From: Streptomyces aculeolatus
Lineage (GTDB): Bacteria; Actinomycetota; Actinomycetes; Streptomycetales; Streptomycetaceae
Assembly (NCBI RefSeq): GCF_020400605.1
Contig: NZ_JAINRD010000003.1
Coordinates: 248,001 to 312,000, forward strand
DNA: 64,000 nt
Direction of reading: 5' to 3'
Part shown: one piece after another, positions 26,060 to 33,687 of the stretch
Layout: each line of letters opens with the position of its first letter
Position numbering within the stretch: position 1 is the first letter of the stretch
Translations under genes and position numbers: made by a program
Notes under the pieces: model-generated
The model's input: only the letters and a program-made list of their open reading frames with translations
What the model was told of the DNA's origin: nothing
The model's database searches: none

Positions 26060-27456
26060 GCCTGATCACCGCCCGGGGCCGGGACCTCGCCGAGCGGACT
26101 GGGCGTGTCGAGCAGCTTCTTCAGGCCCGCCGTCGCCTCGGCCAGGGCGCTTTCGGGCGTACGGGACCCCGTGAACACGCCGGAGAAGATGTGTCCCAGC
26201 TCCAGCCACATGAGGGAGGCGGAGCCGGCGAACCAGGCGGGCGGGTCGAGTGCGACGTAGTCGATCACGTGGCGGTACTCGGACTGCGGTTCCAGCTTGA
26301 GGTAGGCGGGCTTGCCGAGCGTGGGGGTGTACGCGGGTATGTGCCCGCCGCGGGCCCAGTCGGCCGAGTGCGTGAGCATCCAGGCGACGAACCGGTGGGC
26401 GGCGCGGTTGCGCTCGCCGCCGCGGTCCTCCTGGTGCGGCAGGACGAAGGAGTGGGAGTCGGCCTGGGCGGCCGGGCGGCCGAAGAGGTTCGGCACCGGG
26501 GCCATGGAGAACGGCAGCTCGGTCTCCAGATAGGTGCTGACCTCCCAGTCGCCGTTGAGGGCCAGGCCCGTCTCGCCCGCGTTGAAGATCCCGACGCTGC
26601 CCTGGTAGTCGGCGATGCGGACGGCGAGTCCCTCGTGGGTGAGCATGCGCATGAACTCCAGCACGCGCAGGGCCTTGTCCTCGTCGAGGGTGAGGCGGGT
26701 GCCGGTGTCGTCCAGCAGGGTGCCGCCGGTCTGCGCGTAGAAGGTGGCGAAGACGCGGGCCGGGCCTGCCGCGTCCGCGCCGGTGGTCTCCATGACCAGC
26801 GGCGGCCGGTCGGTCACCCGGCGGATCGCGCGCAGCGCGTCGACGAACTCGCCGGCGCCCTCGAGGGTCCTGATCCGTCCGTCCGCCCGCAGCAGCCCCG
26901 CCTGCTCGCAGATCTCGGTCTGGTAGTAGAGCACGAGGGGGTGGGTGTCGAGCGGCACGGCGTACTGCTTGCCGCCGATCGTGCCGCGGTCCCAGATCTC
27001 CGCCGGGAAGTCCCCGGGGCGCACGCCGTACTCGGCGAGGAGGCCGAGGTCGAACGCATCCAGCAGCTTTCCGGGACCGAAGCCCGGCAGTCGCGCCAGG
27101 TGCAGCACCGCCACCTCGGGTGCCCGTCCCCCGGCGCCGGCCATGCCGAGCTTGGTGTAGTACGGCGCGCCCCACTCCAGTTGGGCCGCGTCCAGTGCGA
27201 TGCCGGAGTGCTCGGCTTCGAACGCGTCGAGCATCGCCTGCATGGTGACGCCGTCACCGCCGCCGAAGAGGTGCCAGTAGCGCAAGGGCGTCTTGCCGGA
27301 CGCCACGGAGGAGGGCGCGGCGCAGCTCGCCGTGCCGGCCGCGCCCGCACCGGCGAGCGCGACGAGCCCCGCGAGACCCGCGGCCGAGCCGAGCACGCGC
27401 CGGCGGGTCGGTGGTGGACCGGATGGAGCGGGCGGGACAGGAGGCGGTGGGGACAT
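26056..27456 (-). CDS. Solute-binding lipoprotein of the arabinoside importer
   Basis: 466 residues from the ATG at 27456, which has a GAGGAG RBS; an upstream ATG (27549) would start inside the operator region. A Pro-rich tail, TRRRVLG twin-arginine motif, hydrophobic Gly/Ala stretch and lipobox TASC mark it as a Tat lipoprotein. The mature part is an SBP_bac_1-type sugar-binding protein. The GH51 gene downstream suggests arabinose-containing oligosaccharides as ligand. Confidence 0.91.
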   Translation of the reverse strand: MSPPPPVPPAPSGPPPTRRRVLGSAAGLAGLVALAGAGAAGTASCAAPSSVASGKTPLRYWHLFGGGDGVTMQAMLDAFEAEHSGIALDAAQLEWGAPYYTKLGMAGAGGRAPEVAVLHLARLPGFGPGKLLDAFDLGLLAEYGVRPGDFPAEIWDRGTIGGKQYAVPLDTHPLVLYYQTEICEQAGLLRADGRIRTLEGAGEFVDALRAIRRVTDRPPLVMETTGADAAGPARVFATFYAQTGGTLLDDTGTRLTLDEDKALRVLEFMRMLTHEGLAVRIADYQGSVGIFNAGETGLALNGDWEVSTYLETELPFSMAPVPNLFGRPAAQADSHSFVLPHQEDRGGERNRAAHRFVAWMLTHSADWARGGHIPAYTPTLGKPAYLKLEPQSEYRHVIDYVALDPPAWFAGSASLMWLELGHIFSGVFTGSRTPESALAEATAGLKKLLDTPSPLGEVPAPGGDQA

Positions 27457-27483
27457 GAACGGCTCCTCGCCGGAGGTGGGTTG

Positions 27484-27499
27484 GTTCGTAATATCGAAC
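27484..27499. promoter_or_regulatory. Inverted repeat GTTCG-TAATAT-CGAAC upstream of the arabinoside operon
   Basis: Perfect 5-bp arms around an AT-rich centre, starting 28 nt upstream of the binding-protein start codon. Its two sides contain the ATATCGAACA and ATTACGAAC words found elsewhere around the XylR-type gene. Probably the repressor or activator site for the operon. Confidence 0.5.
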
Positions 27500-27509
27500 A
27501 ACGACCGGC

Positions 27510-27523
27510 TTTCCGGACGGAAA
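27510..27523. promoter_or_regulatory. Second inverted repeat TTTCCG-GA-CGGAAA
   Basis: Perfect 6-bp arms with a 2-nt centre, 26 nt upstream of the first repeat by start position. The two repeats differ in sequence, so two regulators may meet at this promoter. Confidence 0.4.
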
Positions 27524-27680
27524 ATAGGCTCGAAGCGTGTCCACGTCAATGCCGGAGCACAGCCGATCCCGCTCGGCCCGCGCGGCAGGTCGACGCGGGC
27601 CGTCGTGCCGGACCGGCCCGCTCAGGGGCGGGGTCACCCGCCTCCACACGGCGGGCGCGGCCCGTCCGCCCCGAGCGCCG

Positions 27681-27875
27681 TCAGGTACCCAGCGCGCTGA
27701 TGCTCTCGGCCATCTCGTCGAGGAAGTCCTGTAATTCCGGTCCCGAGCCCGTCGACGCCAGCAGGAAGCCGAAGAGCACTGCGACGGTCGCAGGTCCCGC
27801 CTTGACCGAGCCGCTGCGCATCAACACGATCAGGATGACCCCCATCATCAGCACCCCGGACAGTGAGATCGCCAC
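27681..27875 (-). CDS. Small membrane protein of unknown function, TTA-containing
   Basis: 64 residues from the GTG at 27875, preceded by a GAGGGGTGATGAGGG purine-rich stretch. One hydrophobic span (SGVLMMGVILIVLM), a short basic loop, a second hydrophobic stretch (GPATVAVLFGFLLAS), then an acidic amphipathic tail (LQDFLDEMAESIS). I recognise the pattern as a small protein common in streptomycetes, without known function. Codon 48 (27732-27734) is TTA, so its translation should depend on bldA. It stands alone between the arabinoside promoter and the MMPL gene. Confidence 0.75.
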   Translation of the reverse strand: MAISLSGVLMMGVILIVLMRSGSVKAGPATVAVLFGFLLASTGSGPELQDFLDEMAESISALGT

Positions 27876-27988
27876 GCCCTCATCACCCCTCGGTCGTCTT
27901 TTCGCCGTCCACTGTGGATGTGTGCCGTACCGGGGCCGTCGGACGGTGTCCTCGCGACCGGCGCCGCGGTGTATCGCCGGCACCGGTC

Positions 27989-30217
27989 TCAGGTGCCGCG
28001 CCTGTCGGTGAGGACCGGAGTGCGGTCATCGGCCGGGGGCGCGGCGTGGGTTCGTTCGCCGCCGGTCGGCGCACCGGCGGGTCCCTCGACGGAGACGTGC
28101 GGCAGGATTCGGTCGATCGCCCTGGGCAGATACCAGTTCCACTTCCCGAACAACTGCATGGCCGCAGGTACGAGGATCGTGCGCACCACCAGGGCGTCGA
28201 GCAGGATGGCCACGGCCACGCCGAGCCCGAACTCGGCGATCATGCGCATACCGACGAACAGGAAGGCCGTGAACACGCAGATCATGATGATCGCGACAGC
28301 CGTGATGATCTGCCCGGTGGCGGCCTGGCCGCGCCGGACGGCGAGATCGTTGTCGCCGGTGTGGAGCCATTCCTCATGGATGCGACTGACCAGGAACACC
28401 TCGTAGTCCATCGACAGCCCGAACAGGACGGCCAGCATCATCGGCGGCAGGAACGACTCCACCGGCCCGGCCGGGCCCGCACCCAGGGCGGACGAGCCCC
28501 AGCCCCACTGGAAGACCGCGACCACGATGCCGAACCCGGCGCCGGCGGAGAGCAGGTTCATCACCGCCGCGGTGAGCGGGATGAGCACACTGCGGAACGC
28601 GAGCATCAGCAGCAGGCATCCCAGGACGACGACGATGGTGACGAAGAGCGGCATCTTGCCGCTCAGTTCGGACGCGAAGTCCTTGTGCACGGCGGTCTGC
28701 CCGCCGACGTGGACGGTGAGCCCGTCCTCCTCGTGGGCGGGGATCACGCGGTCGCGCAACGTGTCGATGAGGTCCGATGTCTGTTCCGACTGCGGGGATT
28801 CCGCGGGGATGACCTGCATGGTTCGCACCGTCGCGGCGGGCGTGGCCGGAGGGGTCCGTACGGCCGACACCCCGGGGACGGTCTCGATCTCCTGTCCCAG
28901 CCGGGTGAAGTCGGTCGCGGCCTGCGGGGACGGGACCTTCGCGACGAGTTGCAGCGGGCCGTTGTGTCCCGGGCCGAAGCCGTCGGCGAGCAGGTCGTAG
29001 GCCTGACGCGTGGTGGTGTCGGGCGGGTTGTTGCCGGCGTCGGAGGACCCCAGCCGCAGCGAGAAGAACGGGATCATCAACACCACCATGACCACGGTCG
29101 CCATGATCGTCAGGGGCACCGGCCGCTTCTGCACGAATCCGGCCCATCGCGCCCACCTGCTGGAGATCTGAGCCCCGCTCGGCCCTTCCCGCTTGAGCCG
29201 GGCGCGTTGGCGGCGGCTGAGCACCCGGGTGCCGAACGCCCCGAACAGGGCGGGCAGCAGCGTCACGGCGACCGCGATGGCGAACGCCACCATGATCGCG
29301 GCCGACAGTCCGATCCCGGACAGGATGCTGAAGCCGAGGACGAGCAAGCCGAGCATCGCGACCGCGACCGTACCGCCGGCGAAGACGACCGCCCGGCCGG
29401 AGGTGTTCATGGCCGCCACGGTCGCTTCCTGGGGGCTGAGCCCGGCCCGGATGCCGTTGCGGTAGCGGGCGACGATGAACAGCGCGTAGTCGATGCCGAC
29501 GCCGAGACCGATGAACGCGGCGATGATGGGGGCGGTGCTGGGGACGCTCATCACCTGGGTGAGGAGGTCGATCGCCAAGATCGCGCCGCCCAGCGCCAGG
29601 ACTGCGGCGATGAGCGGGATGGCCATCGCCACCAAGGACCCGAACGCGAGCAGCATGACGATCGCCGCGGCCAGGATGCCGATCAGTTCGCTGCTCGATG
29701 TCGAGGGCTTGTCCAGCTCCCCGATCGCTTTCCCTCCGAACTCCACCTGCAGCGCGTCGCTGCGCAGCTTCGAGCCCAGGGCCACCACCTGCTCGATGTT
29801 TCCGGTGTCCAGGCTTTGGCTCCGCCCGGTGAAGGTGACCGTCGCGTAGGCGGTCCCGCCGTCGCGGCTGATCTGCGCCGAGCCCGTGGGACCGAACGGG
29901 CCGGTGACCGCGCCGACCTCGGGAACCTCCGCCACCTCGGCCAGCATCCTGCTGACGTCGGCCTTGACGGCCGGGTCGGTCACCTTGCCGCTGGTCGCGT
30001 GCAGCACGATGGTGCTCGTGTCGCCGGAGGTGCGTTCGAACTGTGTGGCCAGCAACTCTGCGGCCTTGGTCGATTCAGTGCCGGGCAGGGTGTACTCCTC
30101 CGAGAAGGAGGAGCCGCCCGCGGCGCGCACGCCACCCGCCAGGATCGCGAGGAGCAGCAGCCACCCGCCGATGACGATGAACCGGTGCCGGAAGCACCAC
30201 CGCGCGACAGCACTCAT
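27989..30217 (-). CDS. MMPL/RND-family membrane transporter
   Basis: 742 residues from the ATG at 30217 with a GGCGGAAG RBS. Two repeats, each with six predicted membrane spans and a large external loop; the family GxxxDY motifs are GVGIDYALFIVARYR and GLSMDYEVFLVSRIHEEW. Actinobacterial MMPL proteins export lipids, siderophores and antibiotics using the proton gradient. It diverges from a LuxR-type response regulator, which may control it. Confidence 0.93.
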   Translation of the reverse strand: MSAVARWCFRHRFIVIGGWLLLLAILAGGVRAAGGSSFSEEYTLPGTESTKAAELLATQFERTSGDTSTIVLHATSGKVTDPAVKADVSRMLAEVAEVPEVGAVTGPFGPTGSAQISRDGGTAYATVTFTGRSQSLDTGNIEQVVALGSKLRSDALQVEFGGKAIGELDKPSTSSSELIGILAAAIVMLLAFGSLVAMAIPLIAAVLALGGAILAIDLLTQVMSVPSTAPIIAAFIGLGVGIDYALFIVARYRNGIRAGLSPQEATVAAMNTSGRAVVFAGGTVAVAMLGLLVLGFSILSGIGLSAAIMVAFAIAVAVTLLPALFGAFGTRVLSRRQRARLKREGPSGAQISSRWARWAGFVQKRPVPLTIMATVVMVVLMIPFFSLRLGSSDAGNNPPDTTTRQAYDLLADGFGPGHNGPLQLVAKVPSPQAATDFTRLGQEIETVPGVSAVRTPPATPAATVRTMQVIPAESPQSEQTSDLIDTLRDRVIPAHEEDGLTVHVGGQTAVHKDFASELSGKMPLFVTIVVVLGCLLLMLAFRSVLIPLTAAVMNLLSAGAGFGIVVAVFQWGWGSSALGAGPAGPVESFLPPMMLAVLFGLSMDYEVFLVSRIHEEWLHTGDNDLAVRRGQAATGQIITAVAIIMICVFTAFLFVGMRMIAEFGLGVAVAILLDALVVRTILVPAAMQLFGKWNWYLPRAIDRILPHVSVEGPAGAPTGGERTHAAPPADDRTPVLTDRRGT

Positions 30218-30593
30218 CGGCTTCCGCCCCGGAGCCGGATCTGAAGGTTGTCGAAATGGAGCACAACTCTGCTTTCGTGACGTAGGTCGGGCTCGGCGCC
30301 TCGCCGCGCTGCACGGTCCGTGCACCTTGCCCTCACGGGCCTTCCCGCAGCTCAAAGGCTGCCTCCACGGAGGCCCCGGCGTCGTCAGGCTGCGGTCGGG
30401 TACGCGCGTCAGGCCAGCGGGGTACCGGCCGTCGGCATACATTCCTGGATGTAGACGCGGGTACGACCGTGACCCGAGGGCCGCCCGCGGTCGTACGGAC
30501 GCCGCACGGGCCGGCGCGCACGGCCGGGCTCACGGCCTTGTACGGTGGCTGCCTGCGGTGCCGTTACCGACGTCCGCATTTCGGAGGCCGGCG
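30218..30593. other. Divergent promoter region between MMPL and response-regulator genes (376 bp)
   Basis: I find no gene here. The stretch holds the 15-nt perfect palindrome described separately (30310-30324) and a smaller imperfect repeat TACAT...ATGTA (30438-30453). No confident -35/-10 pair stands out. Confidence 0.5.
30310..30324. promoter_or_regulatory. Palindrome TGCACGG-T-CCGTGCA upstream of the MMPL gene
   Basis: Perfect 7-bp arms around a single T, 93 nt upstream of the MMPL start codon. A plausible binding site for the neighbouring LuxR-type regulator. It could also form a small RNA hairpin in the leader. Confidence 0.45.
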
Positions 30594-31268
30594 ATGACGA
30601 TTCGGGTGGTGGTAGCCGACGACCACATCCTCGTACGGGCAGGCTTCAGCGTGCTCGTGAACGCCGCGGAGGGGATGGAGGTCGTCGCCGAGACCAGCAC
30701 CGGCCGCGACACCGTGGCAGCCGGCCGCCGGCACCTGCCCGACATCATCCTGATGGATGTGCGGATGCCCGACATGGACGGCATCGAGGCCACCCGGCAG
30801 CTACTCGGCGACCCGGCTACCGCGGCCATCCGGATCGTCATCCTCACCACCTTCGACCTCGACGAGTACGTATTCGCCGCCCTCAAGGCCGGCGCCAGCG
30901 GCTTCCTCCTCAAGGACACCCCGCCCGAGCAGTTGCTCGCGGGAATCCGCACCGCCGCCGCCGGCGACGCCCTCCTCGCGCCGAGCGTGACCCGGCGTCT
31001 CATCCGCGACTTCGTCAACCGTCCCGCCCTCGACCCGGGCGTCTCGCCCACCCTGCTCGGTCCGCTCACGGAGCGGGAGAAAGAGGTCCTCGTCCACGTG
31101 GCCGCAGGGCACTCGAACGCCGACATCAGCGCGCAGCTCAACATCAGCGTCGCCACGGTCAAGACCCACGTCAGCCGCCTGTTCAGCAAGCTGCAGGCGC
31201 ACGACCGCGCCCAGCTCGTCGTGATCGCCTACGAGACCGGCCTCGTCGAGCAGGCCCGGCGGCGCTAG
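30594..31268 (+). CDS. NarL/LuxR-type two-component response regulator
   Basis: 224 residues from the ATG at 30594 after a GGAGG RBS. Receiver domain 1-120 with acidic pair Asp9-Asp10, phospho-acceptor Asp55 (ILMDVRMPDMDG), and the switch Lys in FLLKDTPP. The LuxR HTH is at about 158-215 (LTEREKEVLVHVAAGHSNADI; VATVKTHVSRLFSKL). The sensor kinase is encoded convergently next door rather than upstream in the same operon. Confidence 0.95.
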   Translation: MTIRVVVADDHILVRAGFSVLVNAAEGMEVVAETSTGRDTVAAGRRHLPDIILMDVRMPDMDGIEATRQLLGDPATAAIRIVILTTFDLDEYVFAALKAGASGFLLKDTPPEQLLAGIRTAAAGDALLAPSVTRRLIRDFVNRPALDPGVSPTLLGPLTEREKEVLVHVAAGHSNADISAQLNISVATVKTHVSRLFSKLQAHDRAQLVVIAYETGLVEQARRR

Positions 31269-31325
31269 ACGGGGCCGGAGGCAGCGGTCGGGCCCTCTTG
31301 CGCGGCACCGGCCGGACCGCCGTGT

Positions 31326-32555
31326 TCACGATCCGGTCTCGCCCGTACGCAGCAATGCCCGGACCCGGAAACCGTCGCCGTGGGGACCGGCGCGCAGGTA
31401 GCCGTCGAACAGGGCTGCTCGCTCGCGCATGCCGATCAGCCCATGACCGGCCGTGGTGGCGGACTCGGCGGCGGAGCGGAGTACGGCGTCCTCCCGGCGG
31501 TGTGGCCCGGCGGGGCCGCTGTCGGTGACCTCGATGACCACCTCCTCGGTGCGGTACTCGATGCGGAGGGCGGCCCGGGTCGGCCCGGCGTGGCGTACGA
31601 CGTTGGTGAGGGCCTCCTGAGCGATGCGGTACGCCGACAGGTCCACTGCGGCGGGGAGCCGGCGGGCCGTGCCGCGGATATCGAGGCGCAGGTCGACGCC
31701 GGCGCTGCGGATCTGGTCGGCGAGCGCGGCCGTGTCGGCGAGCCCGGGGGTGGGAGTGAGCGCGGGGTCGACGGCGTCCTCGTGGCGCAGCACCTCGACG
31801 AGCAGCCGCATCTCGTGGAGGGCCTGCCTGGTGGTGGTCTCGACGATTCCGAGGGTCTCCACCACCTGCCCCGGATCGCTGTCCATGACCATGCGCGCGA
31901 CACCGGCGCGTACCGCGACGAGGCTCATCGAGTGCGCGACGATGTCGTGCAGTTCGCGGGCGATGACCAGACGTTCGTCGATGGCGGCCTGGCGGATGCG
32001 GGCGGCGTGCTGCCGTTCCCGTTCGGCCTCTTGCTCGGCAGCGGCGCTGATCCTTTTCCGGCGCTCCCGGGCGGCGAGGCCGGCGAACCAGCCGACGCAG
32101 ACGATCGCGACATTGGCCACGAGCACGGCCGGCCAGCCCGAGGAGACACTCCCGATGCCGACCCCGGAGGCCATCAGCAGGCCGGCGACACCGGGAGGAA
32201 CCCACCAGAACGCGTATTCCGCCGTCGACGCGAGGGTGTAGCCGGTGACGGCGACGCAGACCGACACCTGCGGCGCCCCGCCGAGCGCGGCGACCGCGAA
32301 GGCACAGAGCGACGCCACGGCGAACGACAGGCGCGGACGGAGCCGACGGGCGGCGACGGCGAGGGCGGCGAAGACGATGCCCGCGGTCCGCAGCGCGTGC
32401 GCGCCGTCAGCGGGGTGGTGGGCACCGCTGCGGGCGTCGGCCCAGAGCAGACCGACGCACAGCAGGACGGCGAACGCGAAGTCGAGGAGGACCAGCGGGC
32501 GCGGTCGCCTGGTGAGAAAACTCTGCACCTGCCGTGGCGGAGGGTTGCCGGACAC
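31326..32555 (-). CDS. NarL-family sensor histidine kinase
   Basis: 409 residues. Four to six hydrophobic segments in the first 160 residues, a short coiled linker, then the HisKA_3 dimerisation helix with phospho-acceptor His203 (IARELHDIVAHSM), and the ATPase domain with NVVRHAGP (N box), VTDSGP (G1) and GHGLIGMRER (G2). It is the natural partner of the response regulator, whose gene ends 58 nt away in the opposite direction. The ligand cannot be told. Confidence 0.93.
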   Translation of the reverse strand: MSGNPPPRQVQSFLTRRPRPLVLLDFAFAVLLCVGLLWADARSGAHHPADGAHALRTAGIVFAALAVAARRLRPRLSFAVASLCAFAVAALGGAPQVSVCVAVTGYTLASTAEYAFWWVPPGVAGLLMASGVGIGSVSSGWPAVLVANVAIVCVGWFAGLAARERRKRISAAAEQEAERERQHAARIRQAAIDERLVIARELHDIVAHSMSLVAVRAGVARMVMDSDPGQVVETLGIVETTTRQALHEMRLLVEVLRHEDAVDPALTPTPGLADTAALADQIRSAGVDLRLDIRGTARRLPAAVDLSAYRIAQEALTNVVRHAGPTRAALRIEYRTEEVVIEVTDSGPAGPHRREDAVLRSAAESATTAGHGLIGMRERAALFDGYLRAGPHGDGFRVRALLRTGETGS

Positions 32556-32644
32556 GCCATCAGGCTACTCATGGGGAGGGGCCCGGCAGGGGTTTCCGTC
32601 GCCGGGCTGTCCGCGTGCTGCGTCGGCGGCGACACGAACGCCCT

Positions 32645-33409
32645 TCAGCACGCAGGCGGGGTGCGGGGCATGGACCGGTTGAGGGTGTGGGATGCGATGC
32701 GGTGGAAGCCGCGGATGTGCCGGTCGACTTCGTCGGCGGCCCGGTCGGCGTCACCTTGCGCGACGGCCTCGCAGAGCGAGCGGTGCTGGCGGCGCAGCGC
32801 GTTCAGCACGGCGTCCGCATCGGCCAACTGCTCGAAAGCGTGGAGGAGAGTGTGCCGGATCGCCCCGCGGATCGCGGTGGTGAGGGCGGTCAGGAGCCGG
32901 TTGTCCGCCGCCTCGGCCAGCGCCATGTGAAAGTCGGTGTCCAGGTCGTTGAACCGGTCCCGCGGCAGGGTCTCGTCATCCATGCGGTCGAGGAGTTCGC
33001 GCATGCGGGCGAGATCGCTCTCCGTTGCCTGCGAGGCGGCCAGGGAGGCGCTCGCCCGCTCCAGCGCGACGCGGGCCTCCGTGATCTCGTCCAGGTCGAA
33101 GTTCGACAGCGCGACATGGACGCGGAGCAGCCTGGAGAGGCCGGTCGTCGGAGTGCCGGCGATGACGCTGCCGGAGTCGCGACCGGTGCCGACCCGAGGC
33201 CGGTGCAGGACACCGTGTGCCTCCAGCACACGGAGCGCCTCGCGCACGGCCGCCCTGCTCACCCCGAGCATCGAGGCGAAGTCCCGCTCGGGCGGGAGGC
33301 GGTCGCCGATGCGCAGATCGCCGGAGAGGATCTTCTCCTCCACGCGGTCGACGACCTGCTCCCACGCGCGTGAACGGATCAGTGGCTGCCAGCCGGTGGC
33401 GTCGGGCAC
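32645..33409 (-). CDS. GntR-family regulator with FCD domain (LldR/FadR type)
   Basis: 254 residues from the GTG at 33409, which has a GGGAGGGGGAGG RBS. Winged HTH at about 15-85 (LPPERDFASMLGVSRAAVREALRVLEAHG), and an FCD ligand domain at about 105-230 with the metal-site pattern DFHMALAEA, HRSLCEAV and HIRGF. FCD regulators sense organic acids such as lactate, gluconate or glycolate. It diverges from a lactate-permease-like gene, and a perfect TTGGTCtGACCAA palindrome lies in the spacer, so it most likely represses that gene. Confidence 0.92.
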   Translation of the reverse strand: MPDATGWQPLIRSRAWEQVVDRVEEKILSGDLRIGDRLPPERDFASMLGVSRAAVREALRVLEAHGVLHRPRVGTGRDSGSVIAGTPTTGLSRLLRVHVALSNFDLDEITEARVALERASASLAASQATESDLARMRELLDRMDDETLPRDRFNDLDTDFHMALAEAADNRLLTALTTAIRGAIRHTLLHAFEQLADADAVLNALRRQHRSLCEAVAQGDADRAADEVDRHIRGFHRIASHTLNRSMPRTPPAC

Positions 33410-33458
33410 TGCCTCCCCCTCCCTCGGAAGGGACCAATGGCGGCCGTCACCCGCCCTA

Positions 33459-33487
33459 TTGACACCTGATGAGGGCAATCCTACGGT
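33459..33487 (+). promoter_or_regulatory. Promoter of the lactate-permease-like gene
   Basis: TTGACA (33459-33464), 17-nt spacer, TACGGT (33482-33487). The predicted start, near 33494, lies just before the operator palindrome at 33498. Confidence 0.6.
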
Positions 33488-33497
33488 CCCACCGATG

Positions 33498-33512
33498 CTT
33501 GGTCTGACCAAG
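33498..33512. promoter_or_regulatory. GntR/FCD operator CTTGGTC-T-GACCAAG
   Basis: Perfect 7-bp arms around one T. It matches the TTGGTnnnACCAA style of LldR/FadR-type operators and begins about 4 nt after the predicted transcription start, an efficient place for repression by the adjacent regulator. Confidence 0.75.
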
Positions 33513-33594
33513 GTCACCCACGAGCCGCGCGACCGAACCGGGACGTGAGCCGGGAACCGGTCGAACGGCTGTCGCCCCCGCAAGGGAGGTAGCC

Positions 33595-33687
33595 ATGGAG
33601 AACAGTCCCCCGCCCCACAGTTCTGCCCGGTGGACGACCGGCACCTGGATCGCCACCGGCGGCGCCGGAAGGCGCACCCCGTGCTGA
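33595..33687 (+). CDS. Possible 30-residue leader ORF coupled to the permease
   Basis: An ATG with the best RBS in the region (AAGGGAGG, 5 nt spacing) opens a 30-codon frame that ends in TGA at 33685-33687, overlapping the GTG start of the permease (33681) by 7 nt. The peptide has no recognisable feature. It may serve to load ribosomes for coupled reinitiation on the permease, whose own GTG has no RBS. Alternatively it marks a lost or shifted N-terminus of the permease. Confidence 0.4.
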   Translation: MENSPPPHSSARWTTGTWIATGGAGRRTPC

